Of a DNA stretch of 64,000 bases, positions 35,611 to 44,415 are shown one piece after another. Positions within the stretch are counted from its first letter, which is position 1. Every line of letters starts with the position of its first letter. The notes under the pieces are model-generated. The model did not search any database. It saw only the letters and a list, made by a program, of their open reading frames with translations, and had not been told where the DNA came from. A program made the position numbers and the translations under genes. This DNA is from Maribellus luteus (GTDB taxonomy: Bacteria; Bacteroidota; Bacteroidia; Bacteroidales; Prolixibacteraceae), in contig NZ_QWGR01000017.1 in the NCBI RefSeq assembly GCF_003576475.1, positions 58,089 through 122,088 on the forward strand, given 5' to 3'.

Positions 35611-35898
35611 TCAGCTAACCGGATACTTTTTCGGATAGTAATATTTGGCAAACAACAGGTAAGCGGCCATAAAAATGTTTACCATGTAATTGAAATAGAG
35701 CGGGAAATGGGCAATGCCTGTTTCCCAGTCTCCTATGACTATATAGATAAACGTTAGTATCTCTCCCAGAAACCACATCCAGAGAAACAGAATGCTGAGA
35801 TCTTTTACACTTTTGGTTTGAAAGGTTTTCACAACCTGGGGCAGGCCGCAAATGGCAAACAAAATATTGCCAACCCAGCCAATGGTCTCATTAATCAT
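35611..35898 (-). CDS. Small PQ-loop (SemiSWEET-like) membrane protein
   Basis: A 95-residue protein with three membrane helices, the layout of a single PQ-loop/SemiSWEET unit. The loop GLPQVVKTFQTKSVKDLS contains the PQ pair and the conserved K.KS..SLS-like segment. Such proteins form dimers that transport small sugars or other solutes; the substrate is unknown. It is downstream of the HPt gene with a 12-base gap. Confidence 0.8.
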   Translation of the reverse strand: MINETIGWVGNILFAICGLPQVVKTFQTKSVKDLSILFLWMWFLGEILTFIYIVIGDWETGIAHFPLYFNYMVNIFMAAYLLFAKYYYPKKYPVS

Positions 35899-35910
35899 GC
35901 TAAAATGGTA

Positions 35911-36264
35911 TTAAAGCGAGTTTTTTAATTCCTGCAATTCCGGAATGGCAGCTTCCAGGTTTTCGATGGCTTTGTTCACCAGAGCAGGTAATGTTGCAAG
36001 TTGATTGTTTTCAGCAAGCAGCTGTATTTCTTTTAAAAGAGCACCGGTTTCTTCCATGCCAAAAGTAAGTGCCGACGATTTGGCGGTATGTGCCTCACGC
36101 GCCAGTACCTGCCAGTTTTCCTCCTGCAGGGCCGCTTTCATTTTTTGGGTGAAATCCGGTATCTGGATCAGGAAAATATCGATGATCTCCAGGTAAAATT
36201 CGGTGTCGCCTGCTGCTAATTCTTCAATTCGATTGGGGTGAATATGTTTAAAGAGCTTGTCCAT
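35911..36264 (-). CDS. Stand-alone HPt phosphotransfer protein
   Basis: A 117-residue four-helix HPt domain. The phosphorylatable histidine is H59 in LAREAHTAKSSALTFG, followed by the usual hydrophobic helix. It relays phosphate between response-regulator receivers in a multistep phosphorelay. No hybrid kinase or receiver protein is nearby, so its partners are elsewhere. It diverges from gcvT across a 122-base region. Confidence 0.88.
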   Translation of the reverse strand: MDKLFKHIHPNRIEELAAGDTEFYLEIIDIFLIQIPDFTQKMKAALQEENWQVLAREAHTAKSSALTFGMEETGALLKEIQLLAENNQLATLPALVNKAIENLEAAIPELQELKNSL

Positions 36265-36353
36265 AGTATTTATTTACTGCAAATTTGCAAATTATTGAAG
36301 GATTTCGAAGTGATTGAATGATAAATTTCATGGTAGTGTATGCTTTGAATCCA

Positions 36354-36361
36354 TAGTTTTG
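36354..36361 (+). promoter_or_regulatory. Probable -7 box for gcvT
   Basis: TAGTTTTG matches TAnnTTTG and ends 25 bases before the gcvT ATG. A TTG is not present at the expected -33 distance. Confidence 0.45.
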
Positions 36362-36386
36362 CAATTTAAATATCGATAGGAAGAAA

Positions 36387-37472
36387 ATGAAAACAACCGC
36401 ATTTAATAAAATACACAGAGAAGTTGGAGCGAAATTAGTTGAGTTTGCCGGATTTGAAATGCCCATCGAATACAGCGGAATTAAAGACGAACACATGACC
36501 GTGCGCGAAGGCGTAGGCGTTTTTGATGTTTCGCACATGGGCGAGTTTTGGGTAAAAGGCCCCAAAGCACTCGATCTGATCGCATACATTACCTCTAACG
36601 ATCCGGGGGCTTTAGCGCTCGGACAGGCACAATACAGCTGCTTTCCAAACGGGAAAGGTGGCATTGTGGACGACCTGCTGGTGTATCATTACGAGCCTGA
36701 AAAATACATGTTGGTGGTAAATGCTTCCAACATCGATAAAGACTGGGACTGGGTGAGCCGCCAGAATGAAAGCATTGGCGCCGAAATCGAAAATGCATCT
36801 GACCGCATCAGCCAGTTAGCCATTCAGGGGCCGAAAGCTACGGCTACCCTGCAAAAACTTACGGATATTAATTTGTCTGACATACGTTTTTACACCTTTG
36901 TAACCGGGAAAATTACCGGAGTAGAGGATGTAATTATATCGGCAACCGGTTACACGGGAGCCGGTGGTTTTGAGCTTTACTTTCGTAACGAAGTGGCCGA
37001 ACAAATCTGGAATGCCATTTTTGAAGCCGGTGAGGAATTTGGAATCAAACCCATTGGTTTGGGAGCGCGCGATACTTTGAGACTCGAAATGGGATATTGC
37101 CTGTACGGAAACGACATTGATGATACCACTTCGCCGATTGAAGCCGGTCTGGGATGGATCACGAAATTCAACAACGGACGCCGGTTTATCGACCGCGAAT
37201 TCCTGACCATGCAGAAAAACGAAGGAGTTTCGCGCCGCCTGCGTGGCTTTGTACTGACCGACCGCGGAATTCCCCGTCACGGCTACGAACTGGTAAATGC
37301 CGAAGGCGAAGTGATTGGTGAAGTAACTTCCGGAACCATGTCGCCCGTGTTGAACAAAGGAATTGGGATGGGTTACGTTGCCAAAGAATACTCGGCATTT
37401 GGAACCGAAATTTTCATCAAAATCCGGAACAAAAATATTCCGGCGGAAATTGTTAAGCTACCATTTATCTAA
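36387..37472 (+). CDS. gcvT: Glycine cleavage system T protein (aminomethyltransferase)
   Basis: A 361-residue folate-dependent enzyme that releases ammonia from the aminomethyl-lipoyl H protein and forms 5,10-methylene-THF. The N-terminal [17 protein letters not shown] region, [24 protein letters not shown]-type segment [12 protein letters not shown], and [12 protein letters not shown] are family hallmarks, with [18 protein letters not shown] and the C-terminal GCV_T_C domain ([21 protein letters not shown]). Length is normal. The H and P proteins are not in the window. Confidence 0.97.
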   Translation: MKTTAFNKIHREVGAKLVEFAGFEMPIEYSGIKDEHMTVREGVGVFDVSHMGEFWVKGPKALDLIAYITSNDPGALALGQAQYSCFPNGKGGIVDDLLVYHYEPEKYMLVVNASNIDKDWDWVSRQNESIGAEIENASDRISQLAIQGPKATATLQKLTDINLSDIRFYTFVTGKITGVEDVIISATGYTGAGGFELYFRNEVAEQIWNAIFEAGEEFGIKPIGLGARDTLRLEMGYCLYGNDIDDTTSPIEAGLGWITKFNNGRRFIDREFLTMQKNEGVSRRLRGFVLTDRGIPRHGYELVNAEGEVIGEVTSGTMSPVLNKGIGMGYVAKEYSAFGTEIFIKIRNKNIPAEIVKLPFI

Positions 37473-37497
37473 TCAATAAAACAAATCGATTACCTTG

Positions 37498-37522
37498 AGC
37501 CGCTTTTATAGCGGCTTTTTTT
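37498..37522 (+). terminator. Intrinsic terminator of gcvT
   Basis: AGCCGC (37498-37503) and GCGGCT (37511-37516) with a 7-base loop followed by seven T, 26 bases after the gcvT stop. Confidence 0.9.
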
Positions 37523-37634
37523 ATGCTTTTCGTAAAAACTTTCTTGTTGTAGGATGTAGTACTCCAGGCGTTTTTGGCGTAAATTTATACAAGTGAATCA
37601 GGAGTTTAAGTCGTTCTTCAAAAAATCAAAAGCC

Positions 37635-37781
37635 ATGTCAAAGTTTCATGAAATATTGAAAAATGTGAAGAAATCTCCCCAGAAGAGTGCAAAGGAAAAA
37701 AGAGCTGAAAAACGAGAGCGAAGGGCCATGAAAAATGAATCGATTAACCTTAAAAAAGTGTTTGAAGAGAAAGAGAAGTAA
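37635..37781 (+). CDS. Small basic hypothetical protein
   Basis: A 48-residue Lys/Arg/Glu-rich helix-forming peptide (MSKFHEILKNVKKSPQKSA, then alternating charged blocks). The frame also opens at a GTG at 37593 to give 62 residues (MNQEFKSFFKKSKA...). Such short charged proteins are easy to produce by chance in this AT-rich DNA, but the frame is clean, the composition is protein-like, and it follows gcvT's terminator as a separate unit. No family recognised. No terminator follows. Confidence 0.4.
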   Translation: MSKFHEILKNVKKSPQKSAKEKRAEKRERRAMKNESINLKKVFEEKEK

Positions 37782-38020
37782 AGGTAAGTATCTGGTATTT
37801 TCGCAATCCCAAAATCCGATAAATTAGTGCTGGTTAATCCGAGTTGTTGACTTGAATCGAGTGACGATCATTTTGTTAAATGAGCCCCCGGTGATTGATA
37901 AGGTTGACAAAAAAAGTTAGCACATATGTTGTGTTAAAATCAGGATTCCGTTTATTTTCTTTTCGCGTCAGTTTCTTCGCACTTTAAATTCTTTTTAAAT
38001 AATAAAGAAAAATACATTTC

Positions 38021-38058
38021 TATCTGAAAGATTCGACTTTCTTGTTTGGAATCAGATA
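38021..38058. promoter_or_regulatory. Operator-like inverted repeat TATCTGA / TCAGATA over the serC -7 box
   Basis: Perfect 7-base arms at 38021-38027 and 38052-38058. The right arm touches the TAAATTTG -7 box (38057-38064). An inner GAAAG/CTTTC stem (38026-38040) lies inside. The layout is that of a regulator binding across the promoter; the regulator is unknown. Confidence 0.4.
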
Positions 38059-38064
38059 AATTTG
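38057..38064 (+). promoter_or_regulatory. Probable -7 box for the serC transcript
   Basis: TAAATTTG is an exact match to TAnnTTTG. The predicted start site near 38071 gives a leader of about 210 bases. Confidence 0.45.
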
Positions 38065-38079
38065 TGATGAATAATCATT

Positions 38080-38129
38080 TGATAGATAAAATGTTATCCT
38101 GCTCGTGATAATTAAAATGACTTCTATCA
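38080..38129 (+). promoter_or_regulatory. Nested hairpin in the serC leader
   Basis: TGATAG (38080-38085) can pair with CTATCA (38124-38129), and inside them TTATC (38094-38098) with GATAA (38107-38111). The stem is weak and AT-rich, so this is a tentative structured-leader call. Confidence 0.25.
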
Positions 38130-38279
38130 CTTGTGTGCCTTGTAAATCAATGTTTTAAAACTCATAAAAATAAAAATAAACTTGACTTTTCTCATCTGGA
38201 ATCGCTCCGTGATTCATGATCTTTGAGCAAGGGTGTTTTCAGTAAGAAAATGAATTATTCACCTTAATTGACGTATTTT

Positions 38280-39347
38280 ATGAAGAAGCACAATTTTTAC
38301 GCAGGACCATCTATTCTGCCGGAGTATACAAAAGAAAAAACTGCTGAGGCAGTACTTAATTTTGCCGGAACAGGGCTTTCGGTAATGGAGGTTTCGCACC
38401 GGAGCAAGGAATTTGTGGCCGTAGTGGACGAAGCCGTTGCATTGGTAAAAGAACTGTTGAAAGTTCCGGAAGGCTACTCGGTGCTTTTCTTACAAGGTGG
38501 CGCCAGTCTCCAGTTCCTGATGGCTCCTTACAACCTGATGGGTTTGAAAGCAGCTTATCTGAACACTGGTGTATGGTCGAAAAAAGCCATGAAAGAAGCC
38601 AAATTTTTTGGTGAAGTAGTAGAAGTTGCTTCTTCAGCCGACGCCAATTTCAATTACATTCCGAAACAATTTGACACACCGGCCGATGCCAGTTACCTGC
38701 ACTACACCAGCAATAACACCATTTTCGGGACCAAAGTAAATGCCCCGGAAGCGAATGTTCCGTTGGTGGCCGATATGTCGTCTGATATTTTCTCTCGTCC
38801 GGTTGACGTGGCAAAACACGACCTGATTTATGCAGGAGCTCAGAAAAACCTGGGACCATCGGGTGCAACACTGGTTATTGTAAAAGACGAAGCGCTGGGC
38901 AAAATAGACCGCGTAATTCCAACCATGTTGGATTACCGTATCCACATCCAGAACGAATCGATGTTTAATACACCTTCTACATTGCCGGTTTTTGCCTGTT
39001 TGCAAACCTTGCGCTGGTTAAAAGAACTGGGTGGTGTTGAAGCCATCGAAAAAATAAACATCGAAAAAGCAGCGGTGCTTTACGACGAGATCGACCGGAA
39101 TAAATTGTTCCAGTCAACTGTTCCGAATAAAGAAGACCGTTCGCTGATGAACGTAACCTTTGTTATGGCACCGGAATTTGCCGAACTCGAAAAAGAATTC
39201 CTTGATTTTGCCACCGCAAAAGGAATGATTGGAATTAAAGGTCACCGCTCGGTTGGCGGATTCAGGGCCTCGACCTACAATGCGATGCCGATCGAAAGTG
39301 TACAGGCGCTGGTCGACACCATGCAGGAGTTTGAAAAGAAGCACTAA
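38280..39347 (+). CDS. serC: Phosphoserine aminotransferase
   Basis: A 355-residue PLP enzyme that converts 3-phosphohydroxypyruvate to phosphoserine using glutamate. The start [17 protein letters not shown] is typical of SerC; the in-frame ATG at 38268 adds only MTYF. The PLP lysine is in [13 protein letters not shown], and [21 protein letters not shown] plus [10 protein letters not shown] are family motifs. It is the first of three serine-pathway-linked genes with serA and the DUF1015 gene. Confidence 0.96.
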   Translation: MKKHNFYAGPSILPEYTKEKTAEAVLNFAGTGLSVMEVSHRSKEFVAVVDEAVALVKELLKVPEGYSVLFLQGGASLQFLMAPYNLMGLKAAYLNTGVWSKKAMKEAKFFGEVVEVASSADANFNYIPKQFDTPADASYLHYTSNNTIFGTKVNAPEANVPLVADMSSDIFSRPVDVAKHDLIYAGAQKNLGPSGATLVIVKDEALGKIDRVIPTMLDYRIHIQNESMFNTPSTLPVFACLQTLRWLKELGGVEAIEKINIEKAAVLYDEIDRNKLFQSTVPNKEDRSLMNVTFVMAPEFAELEKEFLDFATAKGMIGIKGHRSVGGFRASTYNAMPIESVQALVDTMQEFEKKH

Positions 39348-39360
39348 TCAAATAAATCAG

Positions 39361-39392
39361 GAAATGCAGGGTGTTTATCCTGCATTTCTTTT
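39361..39392 (+). terminator. Intrinsic terminator between serC and serA
   Basis: GAAATGCAGG (39361-39370) and CCTGCATTTC (39379-39388) form a perfect 10-base stem with an 8-base loop followed by T. It may reduce rather than abolish read-through into serA. Confidence 0.88.
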
Positions 39393-39439
39393 ATAGACAG
39401 GTTTCAAGTTCCTGTCGCGTACCTAAATTTTTATGAGTT

Positions 39440-40360
39440 ATGACTAAAGTATTAATTGCTACTACCAAACCATTTGCGCCGGTTGCAGTGGAAAAAATCA
39501 CTGATATTCTGAAAACAGCCGGTTACGAAGTGATATTACTGGAAAAATATTCGGAAAAAAAGGCCTTGCTGGAAGCCGTTGCAGACGTTGATGCAGCGAT
39601 TATTCGCAGCGATATTTTTGACCGCGAAGTACTGGAAGCCGGGAAAAACCTGAAGATTGTGGTTCGGGCCGGTGCCGGTTACGACAACGTGGATTTACCG
39701 GCCGCTACCGAAAACAACCAGGTAGTGATGAACACTCCCGGGCAAAATGCCAACGCCGTGGCCGAGCTGGCAATAGGCATGGCCATTATGGGGCTCCGCG
39801 AAATGTTCTCCGGGAAACCGGGTGGCGAAATGCGTGGCCGTACGCTAGGCTTACACGGATTCGGCTTTGTGGCTCGCAACGTATTCCGCATTGCACGTGC
39901 TTTGGGCATGGAAGTGATTGTTTACACCCGTTACAGCAAGGCGGCTGCAGCTGCTATCGGCTTGAAAGTAACACATTCGCTGGAAGAACTGTACGAGAAG
40001 AGTGATATCATTTCCATTCACGTTCCGGCCCGCGGCGAACACCTGAAATCGGTTAGTTACGATGTGTTGCAACACCTGAAAGACGGAAGCATTATCGTAA
40101 ACACCGCCCGGAAAGAAGTGGTGAACGAGCCCGATTTGGTGAAAATCATGGAAGAAAGGCCCGGCATAAAATACATGTCGGATGTTACGCCGGATTGTGC
40201 CAATCTGTTTGAAGAAAAATTTAACGGGCGCTATTTCTTTACTCCGAAAAAAGCCGGAGCTCAAACTGCCGAAGCAAACCTGAATGCCGGGGTTGCTGCT
40301 GCCGAGCAAATCGTAGCTTTTTTTGAAAACGGTGATAAAACATTTCAGGTAAATAAGTGA
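39440..40360 (+). CDS. serA: D-3-phosphoglycerate dehydrogenase, short form
   Basis: A 306-residue NAD-dependent 2-hydroxyacid dehydrogenase that starts serine biosynthesis. The Rossmann motif is LGLHGFGFVARNVFRIARA (GxGxxA type), the catalytic Arg lies in VNTARKEVVNEPDL, and the catalytic His found in most family members (usually in PHxG) is replaced by Lys-Lys in FTPKKAGAQTAEAN. A Lys at this position is known for short type III enzymes. It lacks the C-terminal ACT domain, so allosteric serine inhibition of the usual kind is not expected. serC lies upstream. Confidence 0.9.
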   Translation: MTKVLIATTKPFAPVAVEKITDILKTAGYEVILLEKYSEKKALLEAVADVDAAIIRSDIFDREVLEAGKNLKIVVRAGAGYDNVDLPAATENNQVVMNTPGQNANAVAELAIGMAIMGLREMFSGKPGGEMRGRTLGLHGFGFVARNVFRIARALGMEVIVYTRYSKAAAAAIGLKVTHSLEELYEKSDIISIHVPARGEHLKSVSYDVLQHLKDGSIIVNTARKEVVNEPDLVKIMEERPGIKYMSDVTPDCANLFEEKFNGRYFFTPKKAGAQTAEANLNAGVAAAEQIVAFFENGDKTFQVNK

Positions 40361-40440
40361 TGCTGCTGTTGATCTCTTTTAATGAGAGGGATTTTTAGCA
40401 AAGATTGTTTCAAATCTTATCGCGAATGGTTTTAGATTCC

Positions 40441-40448
40441 TATTTTTG
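40441..40448 (+). promoter_or_regulatory. Probable -7 box for the DUF1015 gene
   Basis: TATTTTTG matches TAnnTTTG, 41 bases before the ATG at 40489. A clear TTG is not at the expected -33 distance. Confidence 0.35.
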
Positions 40449-40488
40449 AGGATCTAAAATCATTTGTCAATATTCAAAATCTATTAAG

Positions 40489-41739
40489 ATGGCAATTATA
40501 AAACCATTTAAAGGGCTTCGGCCTGCTCAGGATATAGTGGAAGAACTGGCTTGCCTTCCATACGATGTAATGAATTCGGAAGAGGCTGCGCAGATGGCGG
40601 AAGGAAAAGAAAGATCGCTGTTGCGCATCACTAAAGCTGAAATTGAATGTCCCGAAGTGGAGGATATTCACTCCGAGACCGTGTACAACAAGGCGGTGGC
40701 GAATTACAATGCTTTCCAGGAAAAAGGTTGGCTGGTGCAGGATGAGGAAGCCAAATACTACATTTATGCACAAACCATGAACGGGTTAACCCAGTACGGG
40801 ATTGTGGGTGGCGCTGCCTGTGCCGATTACGAAAACGGCATCATCAAAAAGCACGAGCTTACCCGTCCCGAAAAAGAAGAAGACCGCATGGTGCTTACGC
40901 GTTACCTGAACGCCAACATCGAACCGGTTTTCTTTGCCTACAAAGCGGTTCCCGAGATCGATGCCATTGTTGAGAAGATTGTAAAAGAACAAAAGCCGGT
41001 ATACGATTTTACGGCGGAAGATGGTTTCGGACACCATTTCTGGACCATTGACGAGCCTGCAACCAATCAGCAGCTCGAACAGCTTTTTGCCGAAAAAGTT
41101 CCGTTTACCTACGTTGCCGACGGGCACCACCGTACTGCCGCAGCGGCTCGTATTGGACTGGAAAAAACAGCCCAGAACGCCGGTCATACCGGAAACGAAG
41201 AATACAATTTCTTTATGGCTGTTCATTTCCCGGATAACCAGTTGCAGATCATTGACTACAACCGCCTGGTGACCGATTTAAACGGTTTGTCGGATGTTGA
41301 TTTTCTGGCGGCACTTTCCGAAGGTTTCAACGTAGAGAACATGGGCCCCGAAATTTACAAACCGGCTGGTTTACACGAGTTCAGTTTGTATTTGGGTGGA
41401 AACTGGTACAAACTTACCGCCAAGGAAGGTACGTACGATGATGCTGACCCGATCGGAATTCTTGATGTGACCATTCTTTCGAACCAGGTGCTCAGTCCGA
41501 TCCTGGATATCCAAGACCTGCGAACTTCGAAACGCATCGACTTCGTGGGAGGAATCCGTGGTTTGGGTGAATTGAAACGCCGCGTTGATTCGGGTGAAAT
41601 GAAAGCCGCTTTTGCTTTGTATCCGGTTTCCATGGAACAGCTGATCAATATTGCCGACAGTGGAAACATTATGCCTCCAAAAACCACCTGGTTCGAGCCC
41701 AAGCTACGATCAGGCCTGGTAATTCACAAACTGGATTAA
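40489..41739 (+). CDS. DUF1015 family protein
   Basis: A 416-residue cytoplasmic protein of the DUF1015 family. It begins AIIKPFKGLRPAQDIVEELACLPYDVMNSEEA, which is the family signature, and contains ELTRPEKEEDRMVLTRYLNANIEPVFFAYK and VADGHHRTAAAARI. The HHR motif suggests a metal-dependent or phosphatase-like centre but the activity is not known. It stands directly after serC-serA in many Bacteroidota, so a link to serine/phosphoglycerate metabolism is likely by association only. Confidence 0.93.
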   Translation: MAIIKPFKGLRPAQDIVEELACLPYDVMNSEEAAQMAEGKERSLLRITKAEIECPEVEDIHSETVYNKAVANYNAFQEKGWLVQDEEAKYYIYAQTMNGLTQYGIVGGAACADYENGIIKKHELTRPEKEEDRMVLTRYLNANIEPVFFAYKAVPEIDAIVEKIVKEQKPVYDFTAEDGFGHHFWTIDEPATNQQLEQLFAEKVPFTYVADGHHRTAAAARIGLEKTAQNAGHTGNEEYNFFMAVHFPDNQLQIIDYNRLVTDLNGLSDVDFLAALSEGFNVENMGPEIYKPAGLHEFSLYLGGNWYKLTAKEGTYDDADPIGILDVTILSNQVLSPILDIQDLRTSKRIDFVGGIRGLGELKRRVDSGEMKAAFALYPVSMEQLINIADSGNIMPPKTTWFEPKLRSGLVIHKLD

Positions 41740-41760
41740 GAAAGTATCGAAATAAAATAG

Positions 41761-41800
41761 AAAGTCCCGGTCTGTCGTTTGACAAACCGGGACTTTTTTT
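41761..41800 (+). terminator. Strong terminator after the DUF1015 gene, also able to act on the - strand
   Basis: AAAGTCCCGGT (41761-41771) and ACCGGGACTTT (41786-41796) form an 11-base stem followed by a T run (41794-41800). On the opposite strand AAAGTCCCGG is preceded by A, so it may also help to terminate the convergent PUL transcript, which ends at 41817. Confidence 0.92.
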
Positions 41801-41816
41801 AGGAGCGGTTGCGAAA

Positions 41817-42623
41817 TTACTTCGCGGCAATCTCTCTCAGAAACTTTGCCGTAGCTGCCGGAACATCATCCGGAACATAGGTAATTTTCTCGGGGCTCAC
41901 GCCAAACAGCTTTCCAAACCAAACACACCCGGCAAGGTAGCAGCCATTGGCGCTCGCGTGGTACCGGTCGCTGGGGCTCCAAAGGTCAACGTTTTTGTCT
42001 TTTTTCTGTGAAAGAAAAAAGGCATCGCCCGACTCCAGTTTGGGCGCGTCGTAGCGCTTAGCCAGTGTTTTGTAGTTCTTGTTCAGCTTTTTATACATTT
42101 CCTTATATGAAATACTGTATTCGTCCAGCCTTTTGCAATCCGGCGCATAAGGCCAGGTCTCGTGCACATAAATCTGGGCATCAGGTGCATATTCCTTTAC
42201 ATGCTTGACAATCTGATCGGCATAAGGCTGAAAGGTTTCCTTCCGGAAACTGTTTCCGCTAACCTGTTGAATGGTTACCACGTCCCAATCGTTGCTTTGC
42301 AGCAGGTCTTTTAGCGATTGTCCCTTGTAGGGTTTCTCGTTGGGATCTTCCGTGCTTTTTCCGATCAGTCCGGCATGTCTTTCCAGCGAACAACCGCCCA
42401 AGTTTGCTTTTTCAATCAGGATGTTGCATCCTTCCACCGATTGGGTGATTTCATTCAGGTAATGGCAGGCGTTGTCAGCAAAACTATTGCCGATGGTCAA
42501 AACTTTGATCGTGTCCAAAGCGCCGTTGCTGCTTCCTGTTACAGCAAAAGATGGTTGGACGGAAAACGCCAGAATGCTGCAAAAAACAAGAACATGCAGA
42601 AAAATTGATTTTATCTGTCTCAT
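41817..42623 (-). CDS. DUF4886 / SGNH-like esterase family protein (exported)
   Basis: A 268-residue exported protein. It has a signal peptide (MRQIKSIFLHVLVFCSILAFSVQPSFA) and then an SGNH-like core beginning IKVLTIGNSFADNACHYL, where GNS holds the candidate nucleophile. The Asp-x-x-His catalytic pair of this fold is likely in DRYHASANGCYLAG. Length and start match DUF4886 proteins, which are usually carbohydrate esterase-like and occur in PULs. It is the last gene of the PUL transcript. Whether it removes acetyl groups is inference. Confidence 0.82.
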   Translation of the reverse strand: MRQIKSIFLHVLVFCSILAFSVQPSFAVTGSSNGALDTIKVLTIGNSFADNACHYLNEITQSVEGCNILIEKANLGGCSLERHAGLIGKSTEDPNEKPYKGQSLKDLLQSNDWDVVTIQQVSGNSFRKETFQPYADQIVKHVKEYAPDAQIYVHETWPYAPDCKRLDEYSISYKEMYKKLNKNYKTLAKRYDAPKLESGDAFFLSQKKDKNVDLWSPSDRYHASANGCYLAGCVWFGKLFGVSPEKITYVPDDVPAATAKFLREIAAK

Positions 42624-42694
42624 AATAAGGGAAATAATTTTAAAGGCTTAAAATTGCCTGTTGTAGGTTTCACAATATTCCCAAATGTATGGAT

Positions 42695-44413
42695 TTATTC
42701 CGGCCATTTAATTTCCACGCCTTGTTTTTGGATGAAATCCTGGAACTCATTTAAGTATTTCCGGTTTTCCCAAACCTGGCGGGGTGTTACGTTATTCTTT
42801 CCTGAAAACTGTACCAGCATCCCAACCACTTCTCCAATGTTCCATTCAACCGGATGCAGGCGGTAACAGCCGTTGGTAATGTGCGTACTTCCGATGTTTT
42901 TGGCAGCCGGCAGCAGGTTTTCCATCCGTTGCGGAATTAAAGAACCGAGCGGAATTTCAAACGGCAGTGATGGCAAATCGATGTAGTTGTCGCCCTGGGT
43001 GGTCGGGTGCAGATCGAGGTAGTAAGAGCCAACGCCAATGCTGTCGTAGAAACTTTCCGATTTTTTGGAAGCAGCTTCTCCTTTTACCAGTTTCCGGTTT
43101 TCAACGCCCACGTGTTCCTCCAGAATGGTAAACATGGCTTTTATACGTCGTCCTTCGCGGATGTACGGGTATTTTGCCATCCCGTCTTCAGTTCCGAGCA
43201 TGTCTTTTCGCAAGCGGATACCCGGCCAGCCGGCGCCGCCATCGGGGCGTTCCACTTCGGTTTGCAGCCAGTAAACCAGCGAACGGTTTAACTCGCGGGC
43301 GCCTTCTACGTGTTTCTTAAATTCTTTTTCGCTTACATCCACCAGGTTGCCCAGCATGTAGTCGTTTTGCGGCCAGTTAATAATGGTAATGTCGCCCGAA
43401 TAAAGGCCCGGGGTGAAATTATGCCGGTTGATAATTTTCCGGTAGTTCCACAAATTCAGCACGCTGCCCGTGGCACCGCCCTCGGGATGAAATCCCAGTT
43501 TTTTAGGTTCCAGAGTTGATGGAGTGGAGTAGGTGAGGTCGAGTAAACGTCCCGGCCACGAAGGTGTCAACTGCGGAATATAATTTTTCCAGAAATCGTA
43601 TTTCTCCGGTTTGTCGATTACATGGTTTTCGCCGGGGCAATAATCCAGCGCAAAGCAAAGTGTAAAAGCCTGCTGGTTTTCGGTGCTGCCTTTTTCAGGA
43701 GCGTGAAGTTCGCCCGTTTCTGCTTTTGATTCGGTGCCAAGGTAGTATTCTGCACCTGAAAGCGGCAGTAATTCACCTGTCTCCGTAGCATCAGCGAAAT
43801 AAGGAGCTCTCAGCCAGTATTCGTTTCCCGATTGCAGGTTCCGGACCGCGAGTGCCTGAACCTTGTTGCTGCTTACTTCTGCTTTGCTGACTTTACTGTT
43901 CAGCAATATCGTCAGCTTACCGGTGCTGATGTAGGGAGCCAGCATTTCGTACAAGACGGCCAGTCCTACACGTGGTTCCACGCATAAACGCGAAACGGCT
44001 CCGTCGCCCGGATTCAGGTTTTCGCGGGCTGCTGCATCGGGTGTTAGCGGATAATTTTTCCGGTAGTAATTCCGGAGTGCCGTACGGAAATCGCGGTACA
44101 ATTGGGTGGCACCGTGTGTTTCAATCCAGCGGTGTTCATCAAAAGGCACGCCTTGCTGGGTTAACTGCCCGCCAATCCAGTCGGTTTCTTCGGTCATAAT
44201 TACGGAAAGCCCGTTGCGGAGTGCGCCTAAAGCACAGGCGCAACCGCCCATTCCGGCGCCGGCAACCACCAGGTCGGCAGTCATTTCCGAATGTCCGAAT
44301 CGTTTCTTAGCAGCAGGGCTGGCAGCCGAAGTGGCCGGTATTGAGATAAAAGGAGCCGCAGCCAAAGCACTGCTGCCTGCTCCCAACATTCCTATAAAAT
44401 TTCGTCTTTTCAT
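42695..44413 (-). CDS. FAD-dependent oxidoreductase, probably Tat-exported
   Basis: A 572-residue flavoprotein of the FAD_oxidored (PF12831) type. A twin-arginine-like leader (MKRRNFIGMLGAGSSALAAA) precedes the Rossmann motif DLVVAGAGMGGCACALGALRNGL and TEETDWIGGQLTQQGVPFDE. In PULs such proteins are thought to oxidise sugars, but the substrate is not known. It lies between two esterase-like genes, with a 3-base gap to the upstream one. Confidence 0.85.
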   Translation of the reverse strand: MKRRNFIGMLGAGSSALAAAPFISIPATSAASPAAKKRFGHSEMTADLVVAGAGMGGCACALGALRNGLSVIMTEETDWIGGQLTQQGVPFDEHRWIETHGATQLYRDFRTALRNYYRKNYPLTPDAAARENLNPGDGAVSRLCVEPRVGLAVLYEMLAPYISTGKLTILLNSKVSKAEVSSNKVQALAVRNLQSGNEYWLRAPYFADATETGELLPLSGAEYYLGTESKAETGELHAPEKGSTENQQAFTLCFALDYCPGENHVIDKPEKYDFWKNYIPQLTPSWPGRLLDLTYSTPSTLEPKKLGFHPEGGATGSVLNLWNYRKIINRHNFTPGLYSGDITIINWPQNDYMLGNLVDVSEKEFKKHVEGARELNRSLVYWLQTEVERPDGGAGWPGIRLRKDMLGTEDGMAKYPYIREGRRIKAMFTILEEHVGVENRKLVKGEAASKKSESFYDSIGVGSYYLDLHPTTQGDNYIDLPSLPFEIPLGSLIPQRMENLLPAAKNIGSTHITNGCYRLHPVEWNIGEVVGMLVQFSGKNNVTPRQVWENRKYLNEFQDFIQKQGVEIKWPE

Positions 44414-44415
44414 AT

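Larger units (their letters stand above)
37782..38279. other. 498-base AT-rich leader region of serC, no gene
   Basis: No protein gene. It holds a -7 box at 38057-38064, an inverted repeat overlapping it, and a nested hairpin region downstream (all listed). The 5' leader of serC would be about 210 bases, unusually long. Confidence 0.6.

Noticed and set aside
40371..40396. A weak terminator after serA (GATCTCT / AGGGAT with wobble)
   Set aside because: Stem depends on a G-U pair and is short; not strong enough to list.
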